Assembly (NCBI RefSeq): GCF_021261325.1
Contig: NZ_JAJSBI010000019.1
Span: forward strand, 140,609-204,608
Direction of reading: 5' to 3'
From: Streptomyces guryensis
Lineage (GTDB): Bacteria > Actinomycetota > Actinomycetes > Streptomycetales > Streptomycetaceae
Length of the DNA stretch: 64,000 nucleotides
This document shows positions 34,445 through 43,219 of the stretch, in pieces. The notes under the pieces were generated by a model, which was given only the letters and a program-made list of their open reading frames with translations, was not told the origin of the DNA and ran no database searches. A program made the translations under genes and the position numbers. Positions within the stretch are counted from its first letter, which is position 1. Each line of letters starts with the position of its first letter.

Positions 34445-34820
34445 AAGCCCCTTGTGCGGGCGGCGAGAATGCACCACGATCGGCGACGCTCGGTCCTTTC
34501 CCGTACCCCGACAGCCGGTTGGGTCGCGGGAGTTCCTGGGTCCCCACCGAGCAGGGCCTGTGCCAGTGGTGCCGGCTCTTGGGCAGGGGGGTCTTCGCCG
34601 ACTCGGCGAAGCCTGTCCAGCAAGGTTGTGCGTGATGCGTGTCAGGCGCGACCAGTGGTTGTCGCTCGGGGGTGATCGCCGGTGATCGGTGCGCGGTTCG
34701 CGCCTCCGAGTGCGGGCGCTCTCCTTCCCGAGGACGTAGCACTTCTCCCATCCCTGCCCGGCTGAGCCACCGACTGGGGGCAGTCAGGGCCAGGAGATGT
34801 ACGTCCGAGAAGGAGGAAAT
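34445..34820 (+). other. long non-coding leader of the DUF6230 operon
   Basis: No convincing gene lies here. The stretch holds a hairpin CTTCGCCG-ACT-CGGCGAAG (34593-34611), flanked by GGCAGG and CCTGTCC that may extend it, and GCGCG-GTT-CGCGC near 34690. A 77-codon frame (34402-34635, ending CQWCRLLGRGVFADSAKPVQ) lacks a ribosome site. I see no match to the c-di-AMP (ydaO) riboswitch core. The leader may be a structured 5' untranslated region. Confidence 0.45.
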
Positions 34821-35453
34821 ATGGAGTCCCAGGTGCGTGGCGGGACCAGATGGAAGCGGTTCGCTGTGGTCATGGTGCCCAGCGTCGCCGCTACGGCCGC
34901 GATAGGTGTCGCCCTCGCGCAGGGCGCTCTCGCCGCGTCGTTCAGCGTGTCCGGCCAGCAGTTCAAGGTCTCGGCCGACTCGCTCGAAGGTGACGGCTTC
35001 TCGCAGTACGGAGCCCTTGACTCGGGGTACACCCTCGACGGCAAGAAGACGACCCACCCGGTGGCGGTCTCGGCGTTCAAGTCCGCGACCATCAAGGGCC
35101 TGTGCCAGTCGGTCGTCACGCCGAACATCCCGGTGCTGGGCAGCGTCAGCCTGATCCTGCACGCGGGTGGCGGCGAGAAGCCGGTCGAGGCCGACAACCT
35201 GTACATCGACCTCGATGACCTGAGCGCCGACGCGACGTTCACGAACATCGACATCGGTGTGGCCGCCGGGAGCGCCAGCAAGGGCCCCGGCATCAAGAGC
35301 GGCGACACCGCGAACCCGAACGGTTTCGCACAGCAGGCCGAGCACGCCTCGCTGGTCGGCGTGAAGCAGACGGCGTGGGCGACCACCGCCGGAACCTTCA
35401 AGCTCAGCGGGCTGAAGATGTCCGTCTCGGCGGGCACTCACGAGTGCTACTAG
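34821..35453 (+). CDS. DUF6230-type exported protein
   Basis: A 210-residue protein that begins MESQVRGGTRWKRFAVVMVP and has one N-terminal hydrophobic segment (VVMVPSVAATAAIGVALAQGALAA) which may be a signal or anchor. The rest is beta-rich with few cysteines (GLCQSVVTPNIPVLGSVSLILHAGG; THECY at the end). Such proteins are common in Streptomyces beside DUF6114 proteins and have been mislabelled cholesterol esterase; I see no esterase triad. A perfect AGGAGG precedes the ATG. First gene of a trio. Confidence 0.85.
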   Translation: MESQVRGGTRWKRFAVVMVPSVAATAAIGVALAQGALAASFSVSGQQFKVSADSLEGDGFSQYGALDSGYTLDGKKTTHPVAVSAFKSATIKGLCQSVVTPNIPVLGSVSLILHAGGGEKPVEADNLYIDLDDLSADATFTNIDIGVAAGSASKGPGIKSGDTANPNGFAQQAEHASLVGVKQTAWATTAGTFKLSGLKMSVSAGTHECY

Positions 35454-35583
35454 GCACTTGATGACGGGCGGGGGAGCCGATGGCCCCCCGCCCGTCCACC
35501 TTCCACCACAGTCTTCACACGTAGTGCAACTCACCACCACAGCACCATCACCACAGCAAAGCCGCACCAGGGAGCTGTTTTCC

Positions 35584-36141
35584 ATGAGCGCCGAGACTCC
35601 TGCCGTACCCGTCGGCCAGTTCAGTCGCCGGAGGGTGCAGTTCCGCGCCTGGCGGGGCACGCGGCCGTTCTGGGCCGGCCTCTTCGTCATGCTTGCCGGA
35701 CTCCCCATCGCCTACTTCCCGTACGCCCACCTGCAGGTGGGGCATCTGACGCTGGCGATGGCCACCACCGCGGGCGCCGGGTCCCTGATCATCGGCATCC
35801 TGCTGATCGTCCTGGGCTTCAGCCTCTGGTTCCAGAAGCACGTGCGTACCTTCGCGGGCGTCGCGGCGATCCTGCTGGGGCTGGTGTCCATCCCCGTGTC
35901 CAACCTCGGTGGCTTCCTGCTGGGCTTCCTGTTCGCCCTGGTCGGCGGAGCGATGGCCGTGGCCTGGTCGCCGGGCGAGCCGCCGGCCGAGGCGGCGCAG
36001 GAGAACGTGCCGGGAGCGGGCGGTGCCCCGCTGGCGATGGACCCGGACACCACCATCCTCAAGCCCGTGGTGGGCGAGCCGAACGATCTGTCAGGAACGA
36101 GCCCGGCGAACGGGGCGAACGGGAGGCACAGTGCCGGCTGA
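35584..36141 (+). CDS. DUF6114-type membrane protein
   Basis: A 185-residue protein with about four membrane helices: FWAGLFVMLAGLPIAYF, LAMATTAGAGSLIIGILLIVLGF, FAGVAAILLGLVSIPVS and LGGFLLGFLFALVGGAMAVAW. Short charged ends follow, the last about 50 residues being cytoplasmic or exposed and Pro-rich. It lies 130 bases after the DUF6230 gene and overlaps the next gene by 11 bases. The pair DUF6230-DUF6114 recurs in actinobacteria without known function. Confidence 0.85.
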   Translation: MSAETPAVPVGQFSRRRVQFRAWRGTRPFWAGLFVMLAGLPIAYFPYAHLQVGHLTLAMATTAGAGSLIIGILLIVLGFSLWFQKHVRTFAGVAAILLGLVSIPVSNLGGFLLGFLFALVGGAMAVAWSPGEPPAEAAQENVPGAGGAPLAMDPDTTILKPVVGEPNDLSGTSPANGANGRHSAG

Positions 36142-37465
36142 CGAGGTGACCCACGGGGCTGATGTGGACGAGTCCCGTGTGAGAACCGGGCCGCGCCATG
36201 CGGCCCCCAGGAAGCCGCTGTTCACCAGGTTCCACATGCCGGCCGGCAAGGCGATAGCCACGGTGGCGATGCCGACCGCGGTCCTCATGGGAATGGGATT
36301 CACGTCCTCGCTGGCGCTCGCCGACAGCGGCGGCTCCACGGCGACGAACAGCCAGAAGGCCGACGAGTACAAGGACTGCGTCACGGCCGTGGACGGCTCC
36401 ACGGCATCGCCGTCGCCGTCCGCCTCGGCGAGTTCCGGCAACGCGGCCGACAAGGCGACGCCCTCGCCCTCGGCCAGTACTTCCAAGGACTCCTCGGGCT
36501 CGGCGTCGGACTCGGGCAAGGCAGGTTCGTCCGGCTCGTCGGATTCAGGTTCCGGCGACAAGGCGACGCCCACGCCGTCCGCCTCGCAGAGCACGGGCAA
36601 GGACACGTCGGGCAGCGACACCGCCACGCCGAGCCCCTCGGCGTCCGCGAGCAGCGGCGGCGGTCTGCTGGGCGACTTGGGCAACGCGATCGGCAGTATC
36701 TTCAACGGCGGCAGCTCCACGTCGAGCGCGAGCCCGACGCCCACGCCGTCCGCCTCGGCGAGCACGGGCAAGGACTCCGCGTCCTCGGGGTCTTCGGGCA
36801 CGAGCGCCTCGGGCACCCTCAAGGACACGACCAAGAAGGTCACCGACACGGTGAACAAGACCGTGAAGGACACGACCGACACGGCGACCAAGGCGGCCGA
36901 GGCGGCCACCAAGGCGGCCCAGAAGGCGGCCGATTCGGCCACTTCTGCCAGCCCCTCGCCGAGCTCGTCCACGAACGCGGCGAACTGCGAGGCCGCCACG
37001 GACGACACGGGCGGGGTCGACAACAAGGTGCCGGTGGCGGACGACCCCTGGTACCTGAACGCCAGCTCGCTGACGCTGAAGAGCGCCGACTACCAGGGCA
37101 TCGTCAAGGTGAAGACGGCCAACGGCTCCACCAAGAAGGTGCTGAAGTACGTCATCTCCGGCGGCACCGACATCGGCGACCTGCACCAGACGGTCAAGGA
37201 CACCGACATCAACAAGACCTACCACGTGCAGGCCGGGTCGGGTACGACGTCCACGATCACCGGTGGCGCGACGACGATGTACACGGAGTCCATCTCCGGG
37301 AACCTGTTCGGTCTGATCCCGATCACGTTCAGCCCGGACAGCCCGCCGCCGCTGAACATCCCGTTGATCTACTTCACCAACGTGAAGGTCGTCCAGGCCG
37401 CCCAGTTCGGCGGCACCCTGCACGTGCCCGGTATGCACGTCTACACGACCGACGGAACCGGCTGA
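36131..37465 (+). CDS. secreted protein with long Ser/Thr/Pro stalk
   Basis: A 444-residue protein with a late signal segment (AIATVAMPTAVLMGMGFTSSLALA). Residues about 75-290 are low-complexity (repeats of SPSASAS, TPTPSAS, SGSSG, then KDTTKKVTDTVNKTVKDTTD). The C-terminal 150 residues form a compact domain: YLNASSLTLKSADYQGIVKV, HVQAGSGTTSTITGGATTMY and GGTLHVPGMHVY. GTG at 36131 follows GGGAGG and overlaps the DUF6114 gene. The stalk may be glycosylated and span the cell wall; that is inference. Confidence 0.85.
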   Translation: MPADEVTHGADVDESRVRTGPRHAAPRKPLFTRFHMPAGKAIATVAMPTAVLMGMGFTSSLALADSGGSTATNSQKADEYKDCVTAVDGSTASPSPSASASSGNAADKATPSPSASTSKDSSGSASDSGKAGSSGSSDSGSGDKATPTPSASQSTGKDTSGSDTATPSPSASASSGGGLLGDLGNAIGSIFNGGSSTSSASPTPTPSASASTGKDSASSGSSGTSASGTLKDTTKKVTDTVNKTVKDTTDTATKAAEAATKAAQKAADSATSASPSPSSSTNAANCEAATDDTGGVDNKVPVADDPWYLNASSLTLKSADYQGIVKVKTANGSTKKVLKYVISGGTDIGDLHQTVKDTDINKTYHVQAGSGTTSTITGGATTMYTESISGNLFGLIPITFSPDSPPPLNIPLIYFTNVKVVQAAQFGGTLHVPGMHVYTTDGTG

Positions 37466-37498
37466 GCGCCGCCACAGACCCGTTCGGGAGCCGCAACA

Positions 37499-37537
37499 CG
37501 CTGAGGGCGCCCCCTGCTTCAGGGGGCGCCCTCAGCG
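37499..37537. terminator. perfect 18-base-pair bidirectional terminator
   Basis: CGCTGAGGGCGCCCCCTG at 37499-37516 pairs exactly with 37520-37537 around CTT. It lies between the convergent stalk-protein and small secreted genes. Confidence 0.85.
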
Positions 37538-37559
37538 CCGTCCAGCGGCCTTCGAATGG

Positions 37560-37964
37560 TCAGGCGACGACGTCGATGTAGTACGAGGGGCCGTACTGGT
37601 CACCCTTCACCGGCGTCACGTACATGCGGTACTTGACGTTCTCCTGGAGGCCGAGGCCCTTCCACGGGGTGCAGTAGCCCTTGCCGTGGCCGCGGGTGTC
37701 GACCTTCTTGTCCGGGTGCGCGTCGAAGGGCGGGTAGTCGATGGCGGTCTCGACGCCCCAGCCGTCCTCCTTGTCGTCGCAGGCCTTGATGGCGTCCCCG
37801 GGGATCGAGCCGTCCGGGTCCGCGTTGAACGTTCCGTGCCCGGCGCCGTTGGCGGCGTCGATGGACACCGTCCCCGCCCAGGCCGTGCCCTGCAGGCCGA
37901 CGACCAGACCGATCGTGCAGACCCCCGTCGCCAGTGCCCTGGCCGCCGTCTTGCGAGACTTCAT
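37560..37964 (-). CDS. small secreted protein, unknown function
   Basis: A 134-residue protein with a clear Sec signal (MKSRKTAARALATGVCTIGL, then VVGLQGTAWAG). The mature part of about 103 residues is rich in Asp, Gly, Lys and Tyr and contains two cysteines (ACDDKEDGWG and GYCTPWKG) that could pair. No known domain is visible. It is convergent with the stalk-protein gene and divergent in layout from pyk's terminator. Promoter region would lie in 37965-38035. Confidence 0.85.
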   Translation of the reverse strand: MKSRKTAARALATGVCTIGLVVGLQGTAWAGTVSIDAANGAGHGTFNADPDGSIPGDAIKACDDKEDGWGVETAIDYPPFDAHPDKKVDTRGHGKGYCTPWKGLGLQENVKYRMYVTPVKGDQYGPSYYIDVVA

Positions 37965-38035
37965 GGAATCCCCTCTTCTTGGTCGGAGGTGAGGATCTCA
38001 TGTGACGATCATCTTTGACCAGTTCTTTAAGACGC

Positions 38036-38070
38036 GCCAAGGGCGCCCCTGCGGCAGGGGCGCCCTTGGC
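38036..38070. terminator. terminator of pyk
   Basis: GCCAAGGGCGCCCCTGC pairs with GCAGGGGCGCCCTTGGC around one to five loop bases, 32 bases after the pyk stop. Confidence 0.8.
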
Positions 38071-38101
38071 ACCGGAGCCCTGAAAGCCCCTCGCGGCACT
38101 G

Positions 38102-39535
38102 CTAGTTGCTGTCCCGTCCGCCGGCGATGTGGTGGACGCGGAGCATGTTGGTGGTGCCGGGGACGCCGGGGGGCGAGCCGGCGGTGATGATGACGATCTC
38201 GCCCGGGCTGAAGCGGTTGATCTTGGCGATCTCCTGGTCGACCATGTCGACCATCTCGTCCGTGGTGTTCACGAACGGCACGACGTGCGACTCCACGCCC
38301 CAGCTGAGGGTGAGCTGGTTGCGGGTGTTCTCGTCTGTGGTGAAGGCGATGATCGGCTGCTGGGCGCGGTAGCGCGACAGCCGGCGGGCCGTGTCACCGG
38401 ACTGCGTGAAGGCCACCAGGCCCCGGCCGCCCAGGAAGTCCGCGATCTCGCACGCGGCGCGCGCGACCGAACCGCCCTGCGTACGCGGCTTCTTGCCCGG
38501 CACCAGCGGCTGCAGGCCCTTGGAGAGCAGCTCCTGCTCGGCCGCGGCGACGATCTTCGACATCGTCTTCACGGTCTCGACCGGGTAGGCGCCCACGCTC
38601 GACTCCGCGGAGAGCATGACCGCGTCCGCGCCGTCCAGGATCGCGTTGGCGACGTCGGAGGCCTCGGCGCGGGTGGGACGGGAGTTGGTGATCATCGACT
38701 CCATCATCTGGGTCGCCACGATCACCGGCTTGGCGTTGCGGCGGCACAGCTCGATGAGGCGCTTCTGCACCATCGGAACCTTCTCGAGCGGGTATTCGAC
38801 GGCGAGGTCGCCGCGGGCGACCATCACGGCGTCGAACGCCATCACGACGGCTTCCATGTTGTCGACCGCCTGCGGCTTCTCCACCTTGGCGATGACGGGG
38901 ACGCGACGGCCCTCCTCGTCCATCACCCGGTGGACGTCGTCCACGTCCTTGGCGTCGCGGACGAAGGACAGCGCGACCATGTCGCAGCCCATGCGGAGGG
39001 CGAAGCGGAGGTCCTCGACGTCCTTCTCGGACAGCGCCGGGACGTTGACCGCCGTGCCGGGCAGGTTGATGCCCTTGTGGTCGGAGACGACACCGCCCTC
39101 GATGACGATCGTCTTCACCCGGGGGCCCTCGACGTCCAGGACCTTCAGCTCGACGTTGCCGTCGTTGATCAGGATCTGGTCGCCGCGGTCGACGTCACCG
39201 GGCAGGCCCTTGTACGTCGTACCGCAGATGGACTTGTCGCCCGGGACGTCCTCGATGGTGATGACGAACTCGTCACCGCGCTCGAGCTCGACCGGGCCTT
39301 CCGCGAAGGTCTCCAGACGGATCTTCGGGCCCTGCAGGTCGGCGAGGACACCGATGGCACGGCCGGTCTCCTTGGAGGCGGCCCGGACGCGGTCGTACCG
39401 CCCCTGGTGCTCGGCGTGGGTGCCGTGGCTGAAGTTGAACCTGGCCACGTTCATTCCGGCCTCGATCATCGAGACCAGCATTTCGTGGGAGTCGACCGCG
39501 GGGCCGAGAGTACAGACGATTTTCGAACGGCGCAT
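38102..39535 (-). CDS. pyk: pyruvate kinase
   Basis: A 477-residue glycolytic enzyme converting phosphoenolpyruvate and ADP to pyruvate and ATP. Motifs include MRRSKIVCTLGPA, MNVARFNFSHGTHAEH, the metal and substrate site VIAKVEKPQAVDNM, MVARGDLAVEYPLEKVPMVQ, and TQMMESMITNSRPTRAEASDVANAI. The allosteric C-terminal domain is complete. It is followed, against its direction, by ackA-pta 140 bases upstream, so ATP-forming steps of overflow metabolism are grouped. Confidence 0.96.
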   Translation of the reverse strand: MRRSKIVCTLGPAVDSHEMLVSMIEAGMNVARFNFSHGTHAEHQGRYDRVRAASKETGRAIGVLADLQGPKIRLETFAEGPVELERGDEFVITIEDVPGDKSICGTTYKGLPGDVDRGDQILINDGNVELKVLDVEGPRVKTIVIEGGVVSDHKGINLPGTAVNVPALSEKDVEDLRFALRMGCDMVALSFVRDAKDVDDVHRVMDEEGRRVPVIAKVEKPQAVDNMEAVVMAFDAVMVARGDLAVEYPLEKVPMVQKRLIELCRRNAKPVIVATQMMESMITNSRPTRAEASDVANAILDGADAVMLSAESSVGAYPVETVKTMSKIVAAAEQELLSKGLQPLVPGKKPRTQGGSVARAACEIADFLGGRGLVAFTQSGDTARRLSRYRAQQPIIAFTTDENTRNQLTLSWGVESHVVPFVNTTDEMVDMVDQEIAKINRFSPGEIVIITAGSPPGVPGTTNMLRVHHIAGGRDSN

Positions 39536-39675
39536 GGGGCGATCCTATCGGTTTGTTTCGCCGCGGAATATTCCGTCTGGCGGAAGATACAAATGGGCGG
39601 GTCCGCGCTCAGGCGTGTTACTGCGGTGTATTCCTCGGAGTTCTTCGACTGGCCACGTGGCGGAACCGCATATCG

Positions 39676-40881
39676 TTACCGCCCGACCAGTGCGTAGGTC
39701 TGTGTGGCGATCTCCAGTTCCTCGTCGGTCGGGACCACGGCGACCGCCACGCGCGTCCGCGCGGGCGAGATCAGCCGCGGCTCGTCACTGCGGACGGCGT
39801 TCAGCTCCCTGTCCACGGCCAGGCCCAGTTCCTCCAGGCCCGCGACGGCAGCCTCCCGCACCGGACTCGCGTTCTCCCCGACTCCCGCCGTGAAGGCGAC
39901 CGCGTCCACCCGGCCGAGTACGGCGTAATAGGCGCCGATGTACTTCTTCAGCCGGTGAATGTAGATGTCGAAGGCGAGCTGTGCCTCTTCGTCACCTTCG
40001 TCGACCCGGCGACGGATCTCCCGCATGTCGTTGTCACCGCACAGCCCGATCAAACCGCTCTTCTTGTTGAGAAGAGTGTCGATCTCGTCCGTGGACATTC
40101 CGCCAACACGCATCAAATGGAAGATGACGGCCGGATCCATGTCCCCGGATCGCGTACCCATCACCAGCCCCTCCAAAGGCGTCAGCCCCATGGAGGTGTC
40201 CACGCACCGCCCGCCCCGTACGGCAGAGGCGGACGCCCCGTTGCCGAGGTGCAGCACGATGACGTTGACCTCCTCGGGCGCCTTGCCCAGCAGCTCGGCG
40301 GTGGCCCGGGACACGTACGCGTGCGAGGTCCCGTGGAAGCCGTACCGCCGGATCCGGTGCTCGTCGGCGGTCTTCACGTCGATCGCGTAGCGGGCGGCCG
40401 ACTCCGGCATCGTCGTGTGGAACGCGGTGTCGAAGACGGCGACCTGGGGGAGATCGGGACGCAGCGCCCGGGCGGTACGGATACCGGTGAGGTTCGCCGG
40501 GTTGTGCAGGGGCGCCACCGGTATCAGCCGCTCGATCTCGGCGAGCACGGCGTCGTCGATCACGGTCGGCTCGGTGAAGGACTTCCCGCCGTGCACGACC
40601 CGGTGCCCGATCGCGGCCAGCTCGGGGGAGTCCAGCCCCAGCCCGTCCTTCGCCAGCTCCTCCGACACGGCCTTCAGGGCCGCCTCGTGGTCGGCGATCG
40701 GCCCGCTCCACTCACGGGTCTCTCCGCCCGTCCCGAGCGGTGTGTGCCTGAGCCGTGAGGTCTCCTCGCCGATCCGCTCGACGAGGCCCATGGCGAGCCG
40801 GCTGCTGTCCCGCATGTCGAGCAGCTGGTACTTCACCGACGAGGAGCCGGAGTTGAGGACGAGGACACGGGTCGGGCTCAC
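39676..40881 (-). CDS. ackA: acetate kinase
   Basis: A 401-residue enzyme forming acetate and ATP from acetyl phosphate. It has VLNSGSSSVKYQL, HRVVHGGKSF, VFDTAFHTTMPE, RRYGFHGTSHAYV, HLGNGASASA and GVGENASPVREA, all standard acetokinase motifs. The GTG start overlaps the pta TGA by four bases (GTGA), so the two enzymes are coupled. Active in the cytosol; reversible, so it may also use acetate. Confidence 0.96.
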   Translation of the reverse strand: MSPTRVLVLNSGSSSVKYQLLDMRDSSRLAMGLVERIGEETSRLRHTPLGTGGETREWSGPIADHEAALKAVSEELAKDGLGLDSPELAAIGHRVVHGGKSFTEPTVIDDAVLAEIERLIPVAPLHNPANLTGIRTARALRPDLPQVAVFDTAFHTTMPESAARYAIDVKTADEHRIRRYGFHGTSHAYVSRATAELLGKAPEEVNVIVLHLGNGASASAVRGGRCVDTSMGLTPLEGLVMGTRSGDMDPAVIFHLMRVGGMSTDEIDTLLNKKSGLIGLCGDNDMREIRRRVDEGDEEAQLAFDIYIHRLKKYIGAYYAVLGRVDAVAFTAGVGENASPVREAAVAGLEELGLAVDRELNAVRSDEPRLISPARTRVAVAVVPTDEELEIATQTYALVGR

Positions 40882-42968
40882 TGGGCGGACGCCTTCTCGT
40901 TCGGGTGCTGGGCCTGTATGGCGGTGATGGCGACGGTGTTGACGATGTCCGAGACGAGGGCGCCCCGGGACAGGTCGTTGACCGGCTTGCGCAGACCCTG
41001 CAGCACCGGTCCGACGGCGATCGCGCCGGCCGAACGCTGCACGGCCTTGTAGGTGTTGTTACCTGTATTGAGGTCAGGGAAGATCAGAACCGTTGCCTGT
41101 CCGGCGACTTCGGAGTCCGGCAGCTTGGTCGCCGCGACCGTCGGCTCCACCGCGGCGTCGTACTGGATCGGCCCCTCGATCTTCAGGTCCGGTCGCCTTC
41201 CCCGGACCAGCTCGGTCGCCTCCCGCACCTTGTCGACGTCGGCGCCCGAGCCGGACGTACCCGTCGAGTACGACAGCATCGCGATCCGCGGCTCCACGCC
41301 GAACTGCTCGGCGGTGGCGGCCGACTGGATGGCGATGTCGGCGAGCTGCTCGGCGTTCGGGTCGGGGTTCACCGCGCAGTCGCCGTAGACGAGGACCCTG
41401 TCGGCGAGGCACATGAAGAAGACCGACGAGACGATGTCGGCGTCGGGCTTGGTCTTGATGATCTCGAAGGCCGGGCGGATGGTCGCGGCCGTCGAGTGGA
41501 CGGACCCGGAGACCATGCCGTCGGCGAGCCCTTCCTGGACCATCAGCGTGCCGAAGTAGTTGACGTCCGAGACGACGTCGTACGCCAGCTCCACGGTGAC
41601 GCCCTTGTGGGCGCGGAACTGCGCGTACTTCTCGGCGAAGGAGTCGCGCAGCTCGCTGGTGGCGGGGTCGATCAGCTCGCAGCCGCCCAGGTCGATGCCG
41701 AGGTCGGCGGCCTTCTTGCGGATCCGGTCGACCGGGCCGAGCAGGGTGAGGTCGCAGACCCCGCGGCGCAGCAGCACCTCGGCGGCGTGCAGGACGCGCT
41801 CCTCGGTGCCCTCCGGGAGGACGACCCGCCGCTTGTCGGTGCGGGCCTGTTCGAGGAGCTTGTTCTCGAACATCATCGGGGTGAGGCGGTCGCTGCTGGG
41901 TGCGGAGACCCGCTTGTTGAGGTCGCCGGTGTCCACGTACCGCTCGAAGAGGCCGAGCGCGGTCTCCGCCTTGCGTGGCGTGGCCGCGTTCAACTTCCCC
42001 TCCAGGGCGAAGAGTTCGGCGGCGGTCGGGAAGCTGTTGCCGGCCACCGAGAGCACCGGGGTGCCGGGGGCGAGGCGGGCGGCGAGGGTGAGGATCTCGT
42101 CGCTCGGCACCTCGTTCAGGGTGAGCAGCACACCGGCTATCGGCGGGGTGCCCGCGCTGTGCGCGGCCAGCGAGCCGACGACCAGGTCGGCGCGGTCGCC
42201 GGGGGTCACGACCAGGCAGCCCGGGGTCAGGGCGGGCAGGAAGTTCGGCAGCATCGCACCGCCGAAGACGAAGTCCAGGGCGTCGCGCGCCAGCCCGGAG
42301 TCGTCACCGAGGACGACCTTGGCGCCGAGGGCCTGGCCGATCTGGGAGACGGTGGGGGCGGCCAGGGCGGGCTCGTCCGGGACGACGTAGCAGGGCACGG
42401 GGAGGCGGGAGGCGAGCTTCTGCGCGATCTCCTCCCGGTCGTCGCGCGCGACCCGGTTGGTCACCATGGCGAGGACGTCGCAGCCCAGGCTCTCGTACGC
42501 GCGGTAGGCGTTGCGCGTCTCGGCGAGCACCGACTCGGCGGTCTGCCCCCGGCCGCCCACGACCGGGATCACGGACGCGCCGAACTCGTTCGCCAGCCGG
42601 GCGTTGAGGGAGAGCTCGTCGGGGAGCTGGGTGTCGGCGAAGTCCGTGCCCAGGACGAGGACGACCTCGTAGTCGCGCGCGACTACGAGGAAGCGTTCGA
42701 CGAGAGTGGACACCAGTTCGCCCGTGCCCCGTTCCGCCTGGAGAGCGGACGCCTCGTGGTAGTCCATGCCGTAGACGGTGGCCGGGTCCTGGGAGAGTCG
42801 GTAGCGGGAGCGGAGCAGTTCGAAGAGGCGGTCGGGCTGGTGGTGGACGAGCGGCCGGAACACCCCGACCCGGTCGACCTGTCGGGTCAGGAGTTCCATG
42901 ACTCCCAGCTCCACGACCTGACGGCCGTCGCCTCGGTCGATCCCGGTCACGTACACGCTGCGCGTCAC
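40878..42968 (-). CDS. pta: phosphate acetyltransferase, long form
   Basis: A 696-residue two-part enzyme that makes acetyl phosphate from acetyl-CoA. Residues 1-360 are the CobB/DRTGG-like regulatory half (VYVTGIDRGDGRQVVELGVM; P-loop altered; VPSDEILTLAARLAPGTPVL). Residues about 370-690 are the catalytic half (MMFENKLLEQARTDKRRVVLPEGTEERVL, LVYGDCAVNPDPNAEQLADIA, MLSYSTGTSGSG). GTG at 42968 with GGAAGGGG upstream gives the usual start. The region 42969-43219 is a divergent promoter zone shared with pfkA. Confidence 0.93.
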   Translation of the reverse strand: MTRSVYVTGIDRGDGRQVVELGVMELLTRQVDRVGVFRPLVHHQPDRLFELLRSRYRLSQDPATVYGMDYHEASALQAERGTGELVSTLVERFLVVARDYEVVLVLGTDFADTQLPDELSLNARLANEFGASVIPVVGGRGQTAESVLAETRNAYRAYESLGCDVLAMVTNRVARDDREEIAQKLASRLPVPCYVVPDEPALAAPTVSQIGQALGAKVVLGDDSGLARDALDFVFGGAMLPNFLPALTPGCLVVTPGDRADLVVGSLAAHSAGTPPIAGVLLTLNEVPSDEILTLAARLAPGTPVLSVAGNSFPTAAELFALEGKLNAATPRKAETALGLFERYVDTGDLNKRVSAPSSDRLTPMMFENKLLEQARTDKRRVVLPEGTEERVLHAAEVLLRRGVCDLTLLGPVDRIRKKAADLGIDLGGCELIDPATSELRDSFAEKYAQFRAHKGVTVELAYDVVSDVNYFGTLMVQEGLADGMVSGSVHSTAATIRPAFEIIKTKPDADIVSSVFFMCLADRVLVYGDCAVNPDPNAEQLADIAIQSAATAEQFGVEPRIAMLSYSTGTSGSGADVDKVREATELVRGRRPDLKIEGPIQYDAAVEPTVAATKLPDSEVAGQATVLIFPDLNTGNNTYKAVQRSAGAIAVGPVLQGLRKPVNDLSRGALVSDIVNTVAITAIQAQHPNEKASAQ

Positions 42969-43219
42969 GCGTGCTCGCCCCTTCCTTGCGCCGTTATAAA
43001 AATCGCCCACCGAGGTGAGCAGAACCCTCTTGACAATACCCCTGGCGCTGGATAAGGCGCCCGTCAGGATCGGGGGCGGGACCGGCGTCCCGATGGGGCC
43101 AATCGGGTCATAGATGACAGAAGGGATATCGTCCTGTCGGGCATGAAACAATCGGACCGGCTCACCGGAACCACCGGGCTGGCTCACCGGTAACGACAGC
43201 GAGCAGGAGACACAGCACG

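Noticed and set aside
34313..34820. c-di-AMP (ydaO) riboswitch
   Set aside because: The conserved core sequences I know for this riboswitch are not present.
34035..35708. 557-codon minus-strand frame over the leader and DUF6230 gene
   Set aside because: No family-like sequence, no ribosome site, and it opposes two well supported genes.
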